DNA of 64,000 nt from Thecamonas trahens ATCC 50062. Taxonomy: Eukaryota > Apusozoa > Apusomonadida > Apusomonadidae. The stretch spans positions 121,784 to 185,783 of the forward strand of contig NW_013657671.1 of assembly GCF_000142905.1 (NCBI RefSeq), written 5' to 3'. Of this stretch, positions 47,401 to 59,516 are shown one piece after another. The notes beneath the pieces were generated by a model. The model worked only from the letters and a program-made list of their open reading frames with translations, made no database searches and was not told the origin of the DNA. Every line of letters begins with the position of its first letter. Position 1 is the stretch's first letter. A program made the position numbers and the translations under genes.

Positions 47401-50400
47401 CTGGCTGCTGCTGCGGCCTCGCCCCGAGCGCTCTGTGCAATCTCGTTGGACTCGCCAACTTGCTGCTGCAAAGACGCAATCTCAGCCCGTAGTGCCGCAT
47501 TGGTTGTGCTCGCTGCCCGGATGTCAGCCTCTTGTGTCGCGGCGGCGAGGCCCGCCGCAGCCACCTTGTCGTGCTCGCGCACAAGTGCAGCTTCTAGCTC
47601 GCGAATCTTGTTCTCCAGCTCGGCAGCGCGAGCATCCGCAGTCACACGGGCGTCGCCGGCTTCGCGCCGGACAGCTGCAAGTCGCGCAGCTGCGGCGTCC
47701 GCATCGGCCGCACGCGCTGCATCGGCCGCAATCGCGTCGGCCGCGCGCGCCTCCTCCACCGCACGCTTGGCGGCCTGGGCCTCTGCCAGCTGCTTCGCAA
47801 AGAATGTCTCTGCGTCCGAACTTGTTACCGCAGCAGCGTCGCGGGCCTCGATGCTGGCCTGCGCCTCGGCAAGCGCCGCCTCGGCCGACTCGGCTCGGCG
47901 CGTCGCGGCACGCGCAGCTGCCTCGGCAGAAATAAGCTCAGCGCGGACGCCGGCCAGCTCGGTCTCGATGGTAGCCTTCTCGGCCCGTGCTCCGTCGAGC
48001 CGCCGCTGAGCCTCGCTGAGGTCCGCGGCGGCGGTCGCACGGCTCTCGGCCAGTGCCGTGTCATGACGACGCTCGGCGGCAGCAACTGTCGCTGTCGCTG
48101 CTTCGAGCTTGGCTGCGAGCGCCTTGTTCTCAGCAGAGCTGCTTGCCAGCGCTGTGTCCACAGTAGACTTTGCAGCCTGTGACTCGGCGAGTGCAGCCTT
48201 GACTGAGGCCAGCGCCTGGTCCTTGGCGGCGACTTCGGCCGCCAGCGACTCGGTGCGTGATCCGACCACGTTCAGCTCGGCCTTGGCCTCAGCCGCCGCG
48301 GCCTTGGCCTCGGCAGCCTCGCGGTTACGATCGCCGAGCTTGGTGTGTGACGCAGCAAGGGCGTCGTGCGCTGCCGCCAGCGAGCTCTGCAGCTCGGCCA
48401 CGCTTGCTAGCGCAGCCTCCTTCTCGCGCGAGAGAGTCGTCACGCGCAGAAGGTCGTGCTTGAGAGCCGCGTGCTCTCTGCTCAGCGTTTCGTGGGCAGA
48501 TTTGAGCGCCGAGTTCGACTCGGTCAGCGCAGAGTGCTTGATGTCCAGGTGTGCGAGAGCAAGCTTGGCCTCCTCTGCCGCGGCGGTCGCCCGCACCGCT
48601 TCGGCCTGAGCGTCCTTGCGCGCATTGCGCTCGGCGCCGGTCGCCTCCTGTGCCACCTGTAGAGCATCCCGCAACGCCACCCGCTCGGCCTCCGCAGACG
48701 CCAATGAGCCCGAAAGCGCCGTGTTGGCATCACGAACTTCCCGGAGCTGTGCCTCGGTGGCGAGGAGCTTGGCCTCAACCTCGGCAGCATGCTGCGACGC
48801 CGCGTCTCGCTGTGCACTAACTAGGTCGAGATCACTCGACTTGGCCTGAAGTTGGGCCGAGTCGGCCAGAACACGTGCAAGCTCGTCGCGGACGGGTGCA
48901 AGGAGCGCAACCTCCCGCTCAGTCGACTCAAGCGAGAGCATCGTGTTCTGAATCTCGTCGCGGAGGAACTCGTTTGCCGCAAGAGCGTCTTGCAGCCGCA
49001 CAGTTGTCTGGGCCAGCTCCGAGTTGAGGGCAGCCGCCCGAGCCGCGGCCGCCTCGTGCTCGGTTGTCACCGTCTCGAGCTGGGCAGCCAGCCGCATCCG
49101 GTCGTCGACGACAGTATTGTGGCGTTCCTCCATCTGACGCAGCTGCTCGGCGCTCGATTCAAGCTGGTGGAGCCGGACCACCACCTTGTGATGCGCAGCG
49201 AGGGTGTCGAGCACTTCCTGCTGCGCGGCCGCGAGCTCATCCTTGATCTTGGGCAGCGCCAGGAGCTCGCGCTGGGCGTCGTGGAGCGCGGCGGACACTG
49301 TCTCCATTTCGTCGAGCAGCGTCTGCTTATCGCGGGCCAGCGCCCGCGCCCGGGCCTCGGACGCCTCCAGCACCGCAAGCTGCTCGGTCGCCTGCTCGAG
49401 CGACGAGTTGGACGACGCCAGCGTGCTTGCTAGCGAACTCTTGACCGCGGCGAGATCCTCGAGCTCGGCTCGTGCAGCCTTGAGCTCACCCTCAGTGGCA
49501 GCGAGTCTGGCCGGCAGAGGCGCAAGCTCAGCCGCGGAGGCACTGGCGCCGGCAAGCGACGCCCTCGCCACTGTCAGAGCCTGGTTGAGTGACGCCACCT
49601 CGTCCGCTAGCGGCCGCAGCGTGAGCAGCTCGGCATTGGCCGACGCGAGCTGCGACGTGAGCGTCGAGACCTGCTGCGACGCCCCGGCAGCAGCGGCAGC
49701 AGCAGCCGCGGTATTGTTCCGCTCGCTCGTCAGCAGCTGCTCAAGCTGAGCAACCCGAGCTTGCTCGGCCGTCACGCTCGACTCGGCCACAGCAACCGAC
49801 GACTCGAGGGCGGCGGCGCGAGTCTGCGCCACTGTCAGCTGGTCAGCGAACTGGTCGCGTGACGCAGTCGCCCGATCAAGCGAGCTCTCGGTGTTGCGCA
49901 GCTCATCCAGAGCAGCCTTGAGCTGGGTCTTGGCCGCCAACGCTGCCGCGAGCTGATCTTGGCTCTCGGCGAGCTGGGTCTTCAGCGCCGCCGCTTCGAC
50001 ATTGGCCCGGCTCGCCACGGTGAGCTCAGACTCCAGGTCCTCTATCCGCGCAGTGGCGTTTCCGACAGCGATCTTGAGCGCCGTGTTGGATGACGCGAGC
50101 GTACGAGCATGCTCGTCGGCCGCAACTTGGGCGTCGCGCAGCTGTGCAACCTCCAGCTTGGCCGCCGAGAGCTGGGACTGAGCCGCAAAGACGTCCTTGG
50201 AGCCCGACGCCGCCGCCGCCCGTGCCGTCGCGAGCTCAGCCTCGAGCGAAGACGCGTGCTCTAGCTTGGCGTTGGCGGCGCGGAGATCAAGCTGGGACGA
50301 CGTCAGCTCTTGGGTGACTGCGTCTAGGTTTGACGTTAGCGCCGCGTTGGCAATGGAGAGCATGGTGTGCTCTTCGGCAATGCTCGACAGCTGAGCCGCC

Positions 50401-53194
50401 TTCATCTTAGCCTCGGCAAGGAGCTCTGACGTGTGCTCCAGCTCGGGCGCGAGGACGCTGACCTTCTTGATGGCCGCGTCGCGGGAGGCATGCGCGAGTT
50501 CGAGGTCGCCCTCGAGCTCGATGATGCGGGCACGGGCGGTGGCAAGCATGATCTGCGTCTCATGGGCAGCCGCCGATGCGTTCGACTCCGCCTCCGCGAG
50601 GCGCGTTACCTCCAGCTGGGTGTGCGAGGTGAGTGCCTGTGACGACTCAAGCTCAGTGCGGAGGACTGAGAGCTCAGATTGAAGGCGGGTGCGGTCGGCA
50701 GCCGCCGCCTCAAAGTCGGAGCGGGTCGAAACAAGCGAAACCTCGACGTTGGAGAGCGCAGCGGCGCGGCGCGAGACGTCAAGCAACTGGCCCTCCAGTT
50801 CAACAGTCGAGTTGGAGAGTGCATGCGTCGCCTGCTGGGTCTCGGTCAGCGTCGTCTTGAGCTGCGAAAGCGTCCACGACTCGGCCTCCAGCTCGAGTGC
50901 GTACGCCTGCCACTTGGCCAGCGACTGCGAGAGCGCCGCCTTTTCGGCCATCGTCGACGACAGTTTCGTCTTGACCGACGAGATCTTCGTCGCCGAGTCG
51001 GTCAGTGCCGCCTGGGCAGTCGCGGCCAAAGTCTTGAGCGGTGCCGTGGCGGCGAGCGCAGCTTGCGCTGCGGCAAGCTCGCTGACAAGCTCGGCTTCGC
51101 GCGCACTAGCTGCGACGAGCTTGTCCTCAGCTCGGTCAAGGTCGCTCTCAAGCGCCTCAATCTTGGCGTCCCGGGTCCGGGCCGCAGCCGCGGCAGCGGC
51201 GGCTGCCTCCGATGCCTGCTGCGCGGCAGCTTCGGCGGCTTCGTTGGCGGCGCGACGGAGCGCTGCGAGCGACGAGGCGTGCGAAGATTCGAGAGTGTCG
51301 CGCTCGGACGCGGCACGAACGAGCGCCGCGTCGCGGTTGCGCACCGTATTCTGTGCTGCCGCAAGCTTTGCCTCAGCCGTAGTCAGAGCGTCCTGTGCGG
51401 CGGCCAGCTCGTGCTTGGCAGACCGCGCGGTCTGCGACTCGTCGGCCAGCTGCTGGGTAAGCGTCGCGACGCTAGCCTGAGCCGTGGCAAGCTCAGCCTC
51501 GGTCACTGTGGCCGAGGTACGGGTTGACACCAGCTGGGCGTTAGTAGTGTCGAGCTCGGCCTGGATCCGGGCAATCTCGCGCGATGCCTTCTCGGCCTTG
51601 ACTTCCAAGTCGGCGGCATCCGACTGGGCGGCAGCGAGGTCGACAGCAGACCGCTCGAGCTCGGCCTGCGATGACGCAAGGCTCACGGTGAGCGCGGCAA
51701 TGCTGGCCTCGGCCACCCGCAGCTCGGCCGCTGGAACAGTGTCGACCGGCGGTGCCGGCGGCGGCGTCGCGGCCGCTGTCTTCTGCTGCGGCGAGCCACG
51801 GGTCGAGTTGGACGGCCAGAGCAGGTGTGAGTTCGAAGACGCCATGACCGCCGAGAGCGAGGCAAGTTCAGCCTGAAGCGTGGAGACCTGGTCGCGGAGG
51901 AGATCAGCCTCTGCTGTTGTTTCCATCTGCTGCGAGACAACCATCGAGCTGGAAAGCGCCATCGAGAGCTCGCTCTTGAGGGTGGAAATGTCGGCTCGGG
52001 CCGATCGGACCAGGGCCTCGTTGTCGGCTCGCGACTGCGTCAGCGCGGCGCGAGTCGATGCAAGCTCGGCGCGGAGTGCCGCCAGTTCACCCGAGTTCGT
52101 GGCGCGGCTCTGGGCGGGACTCGTGCTCAGCTGGTACGCCCGCAGCTGGTGGGCCTGGGTGGCGGCGAGCTGCTCGACCACCGTCAGCTGGGCCTGCAGC
52201 TCTGCGAGCTGTGAGCGAAGCACATCCGAGGAAGCCGATGGTGGGCTGGCCGCTCCGCCGCCTGCCTTTGCTAGCTGGCGGCGCAGTCGCTGGACCTCGA
52301 GCTCGAGCTCACGCTCGCGCTCACGCGATGGAGTCGAGGAGGGGATCGGCGACGCGCGCGGCGAGGCATCTGCTGGTCCCGAGCGTGCGGTTTGCGGCAG
52401 AAGCGATGCATTGGCCAGTCGGGCCTGGAGCTCGGCCACAGTCTGCTGCTCGTCCTGCAGCGCAAGGACAAGGACGTCCTTCTCCGAGGCCAGTCGGGCC
52501 GAAAACGACTTTTCGGCGTCGAGCCTTCGCTCGAGCGTCTCAAACTCGGCATCGAGAGCAGCAAGGTCTGGCGAGGAGCGAGTGTCCACCGCATGGAGAG
52601 CAAAAGGAAGCAGCGCCAGTGCGTCTTGATAGTTGTTCCACAGCTCGATAACAAAACCCTGCAGCGCTGGTCGAGCCGAGAGCTGAGCCAGTGCCAGGCC
52701 AGCCTCCTGCTCTGTCTTTGTCTTTGCAGCCTGCAGTGCTGCAATAAGGGAAGGAAGAGTGTTCCGCTTCGCCAGCGGAGCATCCGGCACCACCTCGTGG
52801 TACCGTTCCATAGCACTCAGCACCTTGCTATTGGTGTAGGAGGAGGTGGAGGGGAGGGGGGGAGGGGGGGCTGTGAGTGGCAACAGAATCATAGCAACCG
52901 ATGGCTATGGGCATGACCCGCACTGCGGCCGGGAGGGGCTGCGGGGGGAGGAGGGAGGAGCTGGGGACCTGGTGGGGGTAAGGCGCGATGCAGAGGAGGG
53001 GGGAAGGAGGAGGAGGAAGAATGGGGTTGTGGTTGGGCTACGTACCTTGCTGATGAGCTGGTGGAGGTCATGTCGGCCAGCTGCTGCTGCCTGGCAGAGG
53101 GGGGTGACCGGGTGGCGAAGAAATGTGTCGGGCCCAGTCGAGCGATGGCGGAATCGCTGGCGTACGGCAGACGGAGAGCGCTCTGGCGCGCCAT
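44433..53194 (-). CDS. Giant coiled-coil protein (exon 1 plus 8.4-kb exon)
   Basis: Exon 1 at 53194-53046 (start MARQSALRLPYASD) and exon 2 from 52827, joined over a 218-nt intron with donor GTACGT and a pyrimidine-rich TAG acceptor, phase 2. The product is about 2,847 residues if it ends at the stop at 44433. Residues 50-110 (KVLSAMERYHEVVPDAPL) are non-repetitive and look like a short folded head. From about 130 to the end the chain is Ala/Glu/Ser/Leu-rich coiled coil with few prolines, interrupted by short Ser/Pro segments (around 200 and 400). It is a golgin/myosin-tail-like rod with no motor, CH or kinase domain. The coil runs to the last residue with no tail, which fits continuation into the next frame. 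A cytoskeletal, centrosomal or membrane-tether role is inferred. An alternative start is at 52811. Confidence 0.85.
52828..53045 (-). other. First intron of the giant coiled-coil gene
   Basis: 218 nt, donor AAG-GTACGT, acceptor CCAATAG after a CT-rich stretch (CCCTCCACCTCCTCC), phase 2. Splicing joins the ATG-initiated exon at 53194 in frame to KVLSAMERY. Confidence 0.75.
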
Positions 53195-53271
53195 GTCCAG
53201 ATGCGAATAAAGAGTGGTGGGTCAGCAAGGTTTACGTTGTGGGGGGAAAATAGTGGATCTTTTAGATAGAA

Positions 53272-54718
53272 TCAAAAGGTGGGCGGCGGCTGGTTGGCGG
53301 GGGCAAAGCCGACGCGGGGCGGGCTGACCGAGCGGTCCCAGACGGTGGTGTACTGGCGGAGGACGACGTCGCCAAGGATCCAGAGCGGGCCGGCCTCCTC
53401 GACCGGAATCGACTCGATGCCGAGGACACACTCGGTCGAGTTGGAGGTCTGGACCTTGAGGACGTAGTACTGCGGAGCGAGGTCAAGCTTGTTGCCCGAG
53501 ATGGTGAGCGAGATGGTGGGGAGCGAGTCAACGTTGGAGCAGTCGGACTTGACGGTGCCGACGGCCTCGATGACACCCTTGGCGTCGTTGGACGGGATGG
53601 CGAGGATGGTGGTACCGGTGTCAACAACGGCGGCGCAGCCGAGGAACGCGCACTTGTGGGCAAAGCTGCCGACAGTGACCTGGGTCATGCGGATGAGCCA
53701 GTACGACGGAAAGTCGACGTTGACGTAGAAGAACGAGGCTCCGGGCTTGACGTATGACTCGTCGATGTCGCCAAAGAGGAAGACAGACTCGGTGTTGCCG
53801 GGTGCAACGTCGTTGGAGAGAAAGACCTGGAGCAGGTCCTTGCTCAGCAGCTTTTGCGAGATCATGTTGTCAAACGGCGTCGGCACGCCCTTGGGCTCCG
53901 AGATCTCGTCAAAGGCGAGGCCGAGGATACCGTCGAGCGGCTCGTCCTCGAAGAACTTGGCCATGACATCAGCCTGGCCCAGCTTCTGCGACTTGATGTT
54001 AAGCCCGGCCACATGGACGGTATCGATGACCAGCGAGCCGGCAGTGAAGCCGGTGCCGTACGGCCTGAGCAGGAAAGGAGGGATTGGAAGGGAATTAGAG
54101 ACCGCGAGAGGAGGGAGGAGAGTGAAGATGGAAGGCAATGAGAGGGCAAACATCAACGTACACAGCGAATGGCTGGCCATCAGCAACAGCAGTGGTCGAA
54201 GCCGTGGCGTTGTACCGCGGCTTGGTCGAGCATGCTGCCGAAGCGCAGAAGACCGAGGGAACCCAGAGGTTGCTTGAGCCGGTGTCGAGCTACAGCCCAG
54301 CCCACACCCATCCATACACCTCCCACACGCCGTGAGTGCCATCCATCCCTTCCTCGCAAAGTCTCCAAAAAAAAGCATCCGCAACTGCACCTGCATGCAC
54401 AGCGCCACGTTTCCGAGCCCACCACACACGTACCACCACACGGTAAGGGCCCTGGGCAGGCGTGCCGACGGTGATGTTGGCGACCCAGAGCTCGTCACCG
54501 TAGTTGACAACCGTCTGGGGATGACCCCCGGTGGCGGCGTTGTACTTGGCCAGCGAGCGCATGGGCGCCGCTCCAGAGACACGGGCCTTGTAGCCAGCAA
54601 GCCAGGCCTCGGCCTGTGCAGGCGTGTGCCGCTGCTTGGCCACCGTCATGCGCACGCTGTTGCCCATAACACTGGCTGCGAGCGCAGTCAGCAGAAGGAG
54701 CACAACCACAGTCTGCAT
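53272..54718 (-). CDS. Pepsin/cathepsin D-like aspartic protease (three exons)
   Basis: Exons 54718-54434, 54289-54162 and 54064-53272; introns of 144 and 97 nt, both with GTACGT donors. The product is 401 residues. It has a signal peptide (MQTVVVLLLLTALAASVMG), a short propeptide, then the N-lobe with NITVGTPAQGPYRVV joined to LDTGSSNLWVPS (catalytic Asp near 97), the flap region PYGTG, and the C-lobe with VVDTGTT (catalytic Asp near 285) and a terminal WILGDVVLRQYTTVWD. These are the family A1 signatures. It is probably a lysosomal or digestive-vacuole protease, as expected for a phagotroph; secretion is also possible. Its stop is 77 nt upstream of the start of the giant coiled-coil gene on the same strand. 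Confidence 0.93.
54065..54161 (-). other. Second intron of the aspartic protease gene
   Basis: 97 nt, donor GTACGT, acceptor CTGCTCAG, phase 2. Splicing gives PFAV followed by PYGTG, the flap turn. Confidence 0.9.
54290..54433 (-). other. First intron of the aspartic protease gene
   Basis: 144 nt, donor GTACGT, acceptor CTGTAG, phase 0. Splicing places RVV directly before LDTGSS, restoring the active-site strand. Confidence 0.9.
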
Positions 54719-54761
54719 GGTGCTGAGAAAAATGTAGAGAAGTGCCTCTCATCTTTGCCCT

Positions 54762-54778
54762 CCCCCCCCCCCCCCCCC
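54762..54778. repeat. Poly-C tract (17 C)
   Basis: A run of 17 C about 45 nt upstream of the aspartic protease ATG (G-run on the coding strand). It resembles the C20 tract before ataxin-10. Confidence 0.9.
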
Positions 54779-54852
54779 TCACTTGCCCCGCCACCGCCGT
54801 GTGTCGCCACAGGCCAGCACCCTCCTTGTGAGCTCTACGGAGATAAACTTTA

Positions 54853-57333
54853 TCAGCGCCGATGCTTGCGATCCTTGACGTTTGCCGTGGCATAGTAGTG
54901 ATTTCCAGTCTTCCGCTTGTTGGTGGTCATCCGCGGCTCCTTGAGCGTCCTGGGGCGCTTGCGCAGGGTGCCGTCGTCGTCGCGGTTGTTGCGCCGGCGC
55001 TTGGCCGAGCTCTTCTTCTTAGAGCTGGCCTTGCGGGCCGCGGCCGACTCCTCGGCCTGGGCCGCACGCCGCGCGGCCTTGCGGGCCTTGATGGCCTTCA
55101 TCTCAGCGCGCGCCTCCTCGAGCGTCCGCTTGGGAATGTACGGGCCAGCCATGACGCCAAACTTGGTAGCAGCGTCCGAGTCAGAGCTCGAGGACGAGCC
55201 CGAGGACGAGCTGGAACCCGAGGACGAGCCCGAAGAAGAGCCCGAGTCTGCACCATCGTCGGACGGCGGCTCGATGGTGTCGACCTCTTCACCGATGACG
55301 GCGGCAAAGACGTCGTCCCAGTTAACGACCGGGCGGGCCGAGATGGGCACCCCGGCGCGCTCGGCAGCCGACTTGGCGTCCTCCTCGTCAAGGTTGGCCA
55401 GGGCCTTGGACTGCGGCATCGACGAGAGCATCTGGGCGACCGACGGGCCGGACGAAGCTTCCGATTTCGCGCTCTTCTTGGCTTTCTTGGCCTTCTTCTT
55501 GGCCAGGGCGACCTTGCGGGCCTTGGCCGACGGAGCGGGCGTGGGCAGCGCCTCGGAGCTTGCCTCCTCGCCGAACAGCGTCTCGGGGCCCTGCTGGCGG
55601 CGCTGGGCCTGCATGCGCGCCGCGCGGTCATACCGCAGTGCGTCGGGATCCTCCTCCTCCGGGAAGACCGGCTCGACCTTGGGCCCGCGGGCAATGGCGC
55701 CCTTGCCCTCGGACTCTGCTGAGGTCGGCGGCTCGGGGACGACCGGCTCGGCCGGGCCGCGCTCGATAAGAGCCTCGAGCTTGGCGCGGGCGGCGTCCTC
55801 GGCAAGCGTGCCAGTCTGGTCCTCCAGGCGCTGGCGGGCGATGGCGAGCGCGGCCTCGTAATCCTCGACCACCTCGGCGTCGGCAATGTTGTCCTCAAAC
55901 GGCGGCTTGACAAAGTACGGGATCTTGCCGCGGATCCAGTCGTTGAGCACCTGCTTGGCGGTGGTGTACGTGTCGGGCTCGTTGCCCTTGTTGAGCCGGT
56001 TGAGCTTGCGGGCGAGCTGGGTCAGAAAGTCGCCAGCGGACTCCCACTCGAGGATGCCGTACGTCCGCTGGAGGTAGACGCTCTTGACCCGGTCGAGCAC
56101 GCCCTGGACATGGTCCTCCGGGTTGGTCAGGTTGGTCACCCGCACCACACCCTTGAGCACAATGTCCGTCTCTGTGTCGTTCGAGTCCGACTCGTACACC
56201 ACGCCGGGGCAGTCGATGAGATAGATGCGCCGCATGAGCGTCACGTACTGCCACACCTTGGTCTGCCCGGGCACCGGCGCCGTCGGGCACGTCACCTTGG
56301 CCTTGAGCGTATTGATAATCGACGACTTGCCCACGTTCGGGTACCCAATGAGGCCGACCGAAATCTGCGGCTTGTCCGAGTGCAGCTTGGCAAACTGCCG
56401 GAGGAGCTGGATGAGCGCGCCCTTGCCAAACGAGTTGGAGAGCGAGGCGTGGAAGGCCAGTGTCGGGTACTCGGCCGAGAGCACCTTGATCCACCGAGCC
56501 GTGACCCACGTCGGAACCAGATCGCACTTGTTGAGCACAAGCACCATGTGCTTGTGCGGCGCCTCTTCCTTGAGATGCCGCTCAATCCGCGCAGACCGCG
56601 TGCCCATCGGGTCACGCGCGTCGAGCACCTGCAGCACCACGTCCGACGAGTCAATGACCTTGTACAGCTCGCCCCAAATCCGCCGCGACTGGCCCTTGGC
56701 AAAAATCCCGCTCCGCGTCACGTCCTTGTACTCGGTCTCCACCTTGATGTTGCGGTCCGTCGACTCTGAGTACGTCGCCACGCCCTCGGCAACCGTCTCG
56801 GCAAGCGTCGCCATGTCAATCGCGCCGACCTTGGGCCGCTTGCGCGTCCCGCGCGGGCCAAACACAGCCTCAAACGGCTCGGTGTCCAGAATGTGCGACC
56901 GCGGCGTCGTGCCGAGCGACGACGTCGACTTCTTGCCTGTCGCGTATGGCGACGATGCAGACTCATTGAGCAGTCCCATCGGAATCTTCTTCTGCTTCAG
57001 CAGCACCGCGTACGGGTTGTTCACCTGGTTTGCCAGTGCCTCGCGGAACTCGGTCAGCTTGTCCTGCGACACCACATCGGTGTTGCCGAACCACCGCCGC
57101 GACGGCTCGATCCGAACCGGCTTGCCGGCCTTGTTTGACGTAAGGTACCCGCCGATCACCTTGCCGTGCTTGTTGCGGATCTTATCCTTCTGCTTGTACA
57201 TCGCAAGCCGCCGAACCGTCGACCGTGACCGCATCGACTTGTGGTCCGTGTCTGTCCGCGACAGGACACGATCTTGGTTGGTCGACGAGTTGGACGTCGA
57301 CAGCTTGCGGAACTTGCTGTTGGGTCCCGGCAT
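54853..57333 (-). CDS. GNL2: Nucleolar GTP-binding protein 2 (NOG2/GNL2)
   Basis: 826 residues. The N-terminal NGP1NT region (about 30-160) includes the conserved RSRSTVRRL and [12 protein letters not shown] circularly permuted GTPase follows, with motif order G4 (NKCD near 268), G1 (GYPNVGKSS near 329) and G3 (DCPGVV near 373), diagnostic of the YlqF/YawG family. NOG2 acts in late pre-60S ribosome assembly in the nucleolus and nucleoplasm, checking rRNA before export. The C-terminal 300 residues are a low-complexity tail with a Ser/Gly tract and Lys/Arg-rich nuclear or nucleolar signals, longer than in yeast or human. No intron is needed. ATG context is gccgggATGcc-like on the minus strand. 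Confidence 0.95.
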   Translation of the reverse strand: MPGPNSKFRKLSTSNSSTNQDRVLSRTDTDHKSMRSRSTVRRLAMYKQKDKIRNKHGKVIGGYLTSNKAGKPVRIEPSRRWFGNTDVVSQDKLTEFREALANQVNNPYAVLLKQKKIPMGLLNESASSPYATGKKSTSSLGTTPRSHILDTEPFEAVFGPRGTRKRPKVGAIDMATLAETVAEGVATYSESTDRNIKVETEYKDVTRSGIFAKGQSRRIWGELYKVIDSSDVVLQVLDARDPMGTRSARIERHLKEEAPHKHMVLVLNKCDLVPTWVTARWIKVLSAEYPTLAFHASLSNSFGKGALIQLLRQFAKLHSDKPQISVGLIGYPNVGKSSIINTLKAKVTCPTAPVPGQTKVWQYVTLMRRIYLIDCPGVVYESDSNDTETDIVLKGVVRVTNLTNPEDHVQGVLDRVKSVYLQRTYGILEWESAGDFLTQLARKLNRLNKGNEPDTYTTAKQVLNDWIRGKIPYFVKPPFEDNIADAEVVEDYEAALAIARQRLEDQTGTLAEDAARAKLEALIERGPAEPVVPEPPTSAESEGKGAIARGPKVEPVFPEEEDPDALRYDRAARMQAQRRQQGPETLFGEEASSEALPTPAPSAKARKVALAKKKAKKAKKSAKSEASSGPSVAQMLSSMPQSKALANLDEEDAKSAAERAGVPISARPVVNWDDVFAAVIGEEVDTIEPPSDDGADSGSSSGSSSGSSSSSGSSSSSDSDAATKFGVMAGPYIPKRTLEEARAEMKAIKARKAARRAAQAEESAAARKASSKKKSSAKRRRNNRDDDGTLRKRPRTLKEPRMTTNKRKTGNHYYATANVKDRKHRR

Positions 57334-57855
57334 CTTCCCCTATCGCCACACACGCACACACACGCACACAAACACACACGAGCACACACACGCGCATATC
57401 ACGGGTGAGAACACTCACACCAAAGCAAGCGCGGGAAAGCGAGGAGGACAGGAGACGGGAAGAGGGGGAAGGGGGGGGGGTGGGGGTGGCGGGAGGGAGG
57501 GGGGGAGGGCTCCGTTCCATCTCTGCTGGCATCCATCCAACATCACCCCTGCCACCACCAGTTCCTCCTCACAACCGCTCAGTTGTCCGGTAGGTAGAAG
57601 GTGTCGAGGGGGTGGGAATCATGATAGAGAGGGGACAGAGGAAGGGGGGGGGAGGGAGGGGGGAGGGGGACTGGGACTGCTTGGCATGAGAAGGGGATAG
57701 TCGTACCTGTACCTGCAAGCCAAAGACGGGTGGCGTGGGATCTGCGCTGGACGCTGGGGTTTCGAGGCGATTCATAGGCCATGCCCGCACTCGGGGTAGA
57801 ACGGTACGCTCCAGCGGAGCTCAAAGATCGCTAGCTACCAGCCACAGGAGTTGTT
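57334..57855. promoter_or_regulatory. NOG2 5' flank with CA repeat and G-runs
   Basis: About 520 nt between the NOG2 start and the ALDH stop, same strand. It contains a CACACG-type repeat at 57346-57394 just upstream of the NOG2 ATG, and G-rich stretches at 57465-57510 and 57640-57670. No further gene is recognised. Confidence 0.55.
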
Positions 57856-59402
57856 TTACATGATGCTGCACGCCGACTTGGTAAGCGACTTGGGATAACC
57901 AAGCGCCCACTCGACGCGGCCGAGCTTGGTGTCGTCGTACGGCGGGTAGCGGACGGCGTTGAGACCCTCCATGCCGGCGCCCTTGCCGAGGACGGCCTTG
58001 GTGTGGGTAAACTCGTCAAAGCCCCACTTGCCGTGATGGGCGCCCATGCCGGAAGAGCCAACACCGCCAAACGGCAGGGTGATGACACCGTGCTGGATGA
58101 CAGTGTCGTTGACGCAGACAGAGCCTGACGAGGTCTCGGTCAGCACCCGCTCGCGCACGCCCTTGTCGGTGGAGAAGAGATAGAGTGCCAGCGGCTTCTC
58201 ACGGTCCTTGATAAAGTCGAGGGCCTCGTCGAGTGAGTTGACCGAGAGAACCGGGAGGACCGGGCCGAAGATCTCGTCCTGCATGACCGCCGCAGACGGC
58301 GAGACATTGCGCAGGATGGTCGGCGGAATGTACTTGGACTCGCGGTCGGCGCGCTCCGGCCCGCCGGTCACCACGTCGAAATCCGACCCCGACGGGTTGT
58401 CTAGCAGCGACAGAATGCGGTCAAAGTGGCGCTCGTTGATGATCCGGCCAAAGTCAGGCGACTCGGCCGGGTTCTCGCCGTAAAACTCGAGGATGGCGGC
58501 CTGCATGGCGTCCACAAGCTCGGCCTCGACATCGGCGTGGGCGAGGACGTAGTCGGGCGCAATGCACGACTGCCCCGAGTTGATCAGCCTCCCCCACACG
58601 ATCCGCCGCGCCGCCGCCGCGACGTTGGCCGTCGGGTCGACGATGACTGGCGACTTGCCGCCGAGCTCGAGCGTGACTGGGGTCAGGTACTTGGCTGCCG
58701 CCGCCATGATCACCTTGCCCACCGCTGTCGATCCGGTGAACGAGATGTGATCAAACCGAACGTCCAGAAGCGCCTGCGTCTCAGGCACTCCGCCGGTGAC
58801 CACAGACACCACGTTGGGCTCAAAGTACCGCGGAATGACGTCGGCAATGACTCGCGCCACATTCTCAGACATCTCCGACGGCTTGAGCACCACTACGTTG
58901 CCCGCTGCCAGCGCAGACGCCAGCGGTAGAAACGTCAGCATGCACGGGTAGTTCCACGGCGTGATGATGAGGATGACCCCTAGCGGATCGCGCCGGACCT
59001 GAATCGAGTCGAACGAGTTGACCCATGACGCAGACTTGACCGACTCGGGCTTCATCCACGAGCCTAGGTTCGCCGCCGCGTAGTCGATCTCAGCAAACAG
59101 CTGCGCAAGCTCGGTCACCTTGGCCTCGGTCATGCACTTGGACAAGTCCGCCTCGAGGGCCTCGATCAGCTCATCCTATTCGCACCGAACCCGCAACTCG
59201 CCGCCCCGTAAGCCGGCGCTCGGCGTCGCCACACACATGCCCATGCCCACACACACACACACCCTCCACCCATACTTACCTGGCACTCGAACAGCAGCCG
59301 CTTGAGCGTCTGGAGCTGCTCCAAGCGCCACGCCTGCGGAAGGGTGGCGCCGGTCTTGTGGAACGTCCGCATGGTCGTCACGAGCGTGCCGTAGTCGGAC
59401 AT
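57856..59402 (-). CDS. Aldehyde dehydrogenase family 3, CaaX-ended (two exons)
   Basis: Exon 1 at 59402-59280 and exon 2 at 59175-57856, joined over a 104-nt intron (GTAAGT...TAG, phase 0). The product is 480 residues, matching ALDH3 length. It oxidises fatty or aromatic aldehydes with NAD(P)+. Visible features: WNYPCML (cofactor/substrate region), GSTAVGK (Rossmann), LELGGKSP with the catalytic Glu near 211, NSGQSCIAPDY with the catalytic Cys near 245, and EIFGPVLPV. The C-terminus ends C-S-I-M, a CaaX box that should be prenylated and anchor the enzyme to membranes, as known for some ALDH3B enzymes. An upstream in-frame ATG at 59510 would add 36 residues; the one at 59402 has the better context (CACCATG). 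Confidence 0.93.
59176..59279 (-). other. Intron of the ALDH3 gene
   Basis: 104 nt, donor CAG-GTAAGT, acceptor GAATAG, phase 0. It contains a GT-rich repeat and has little pyrimidine bias before the acceptor. Splicing joins LLFECQ to DELIEALEADL as in other ALDH3 proteins. Confidence 0.88.
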
Positions 59403-59516
59403 GGTGAGGTTTTTCGAGAGAAGTTGGACCCCAAGCTGTGGCGAGGTTGGTGTCAGCGGCAGCACCGCATGCAGACTGGGCTTTTTACATGCTCTTGCGC
59501 AGCTCGCCATAGTGTA

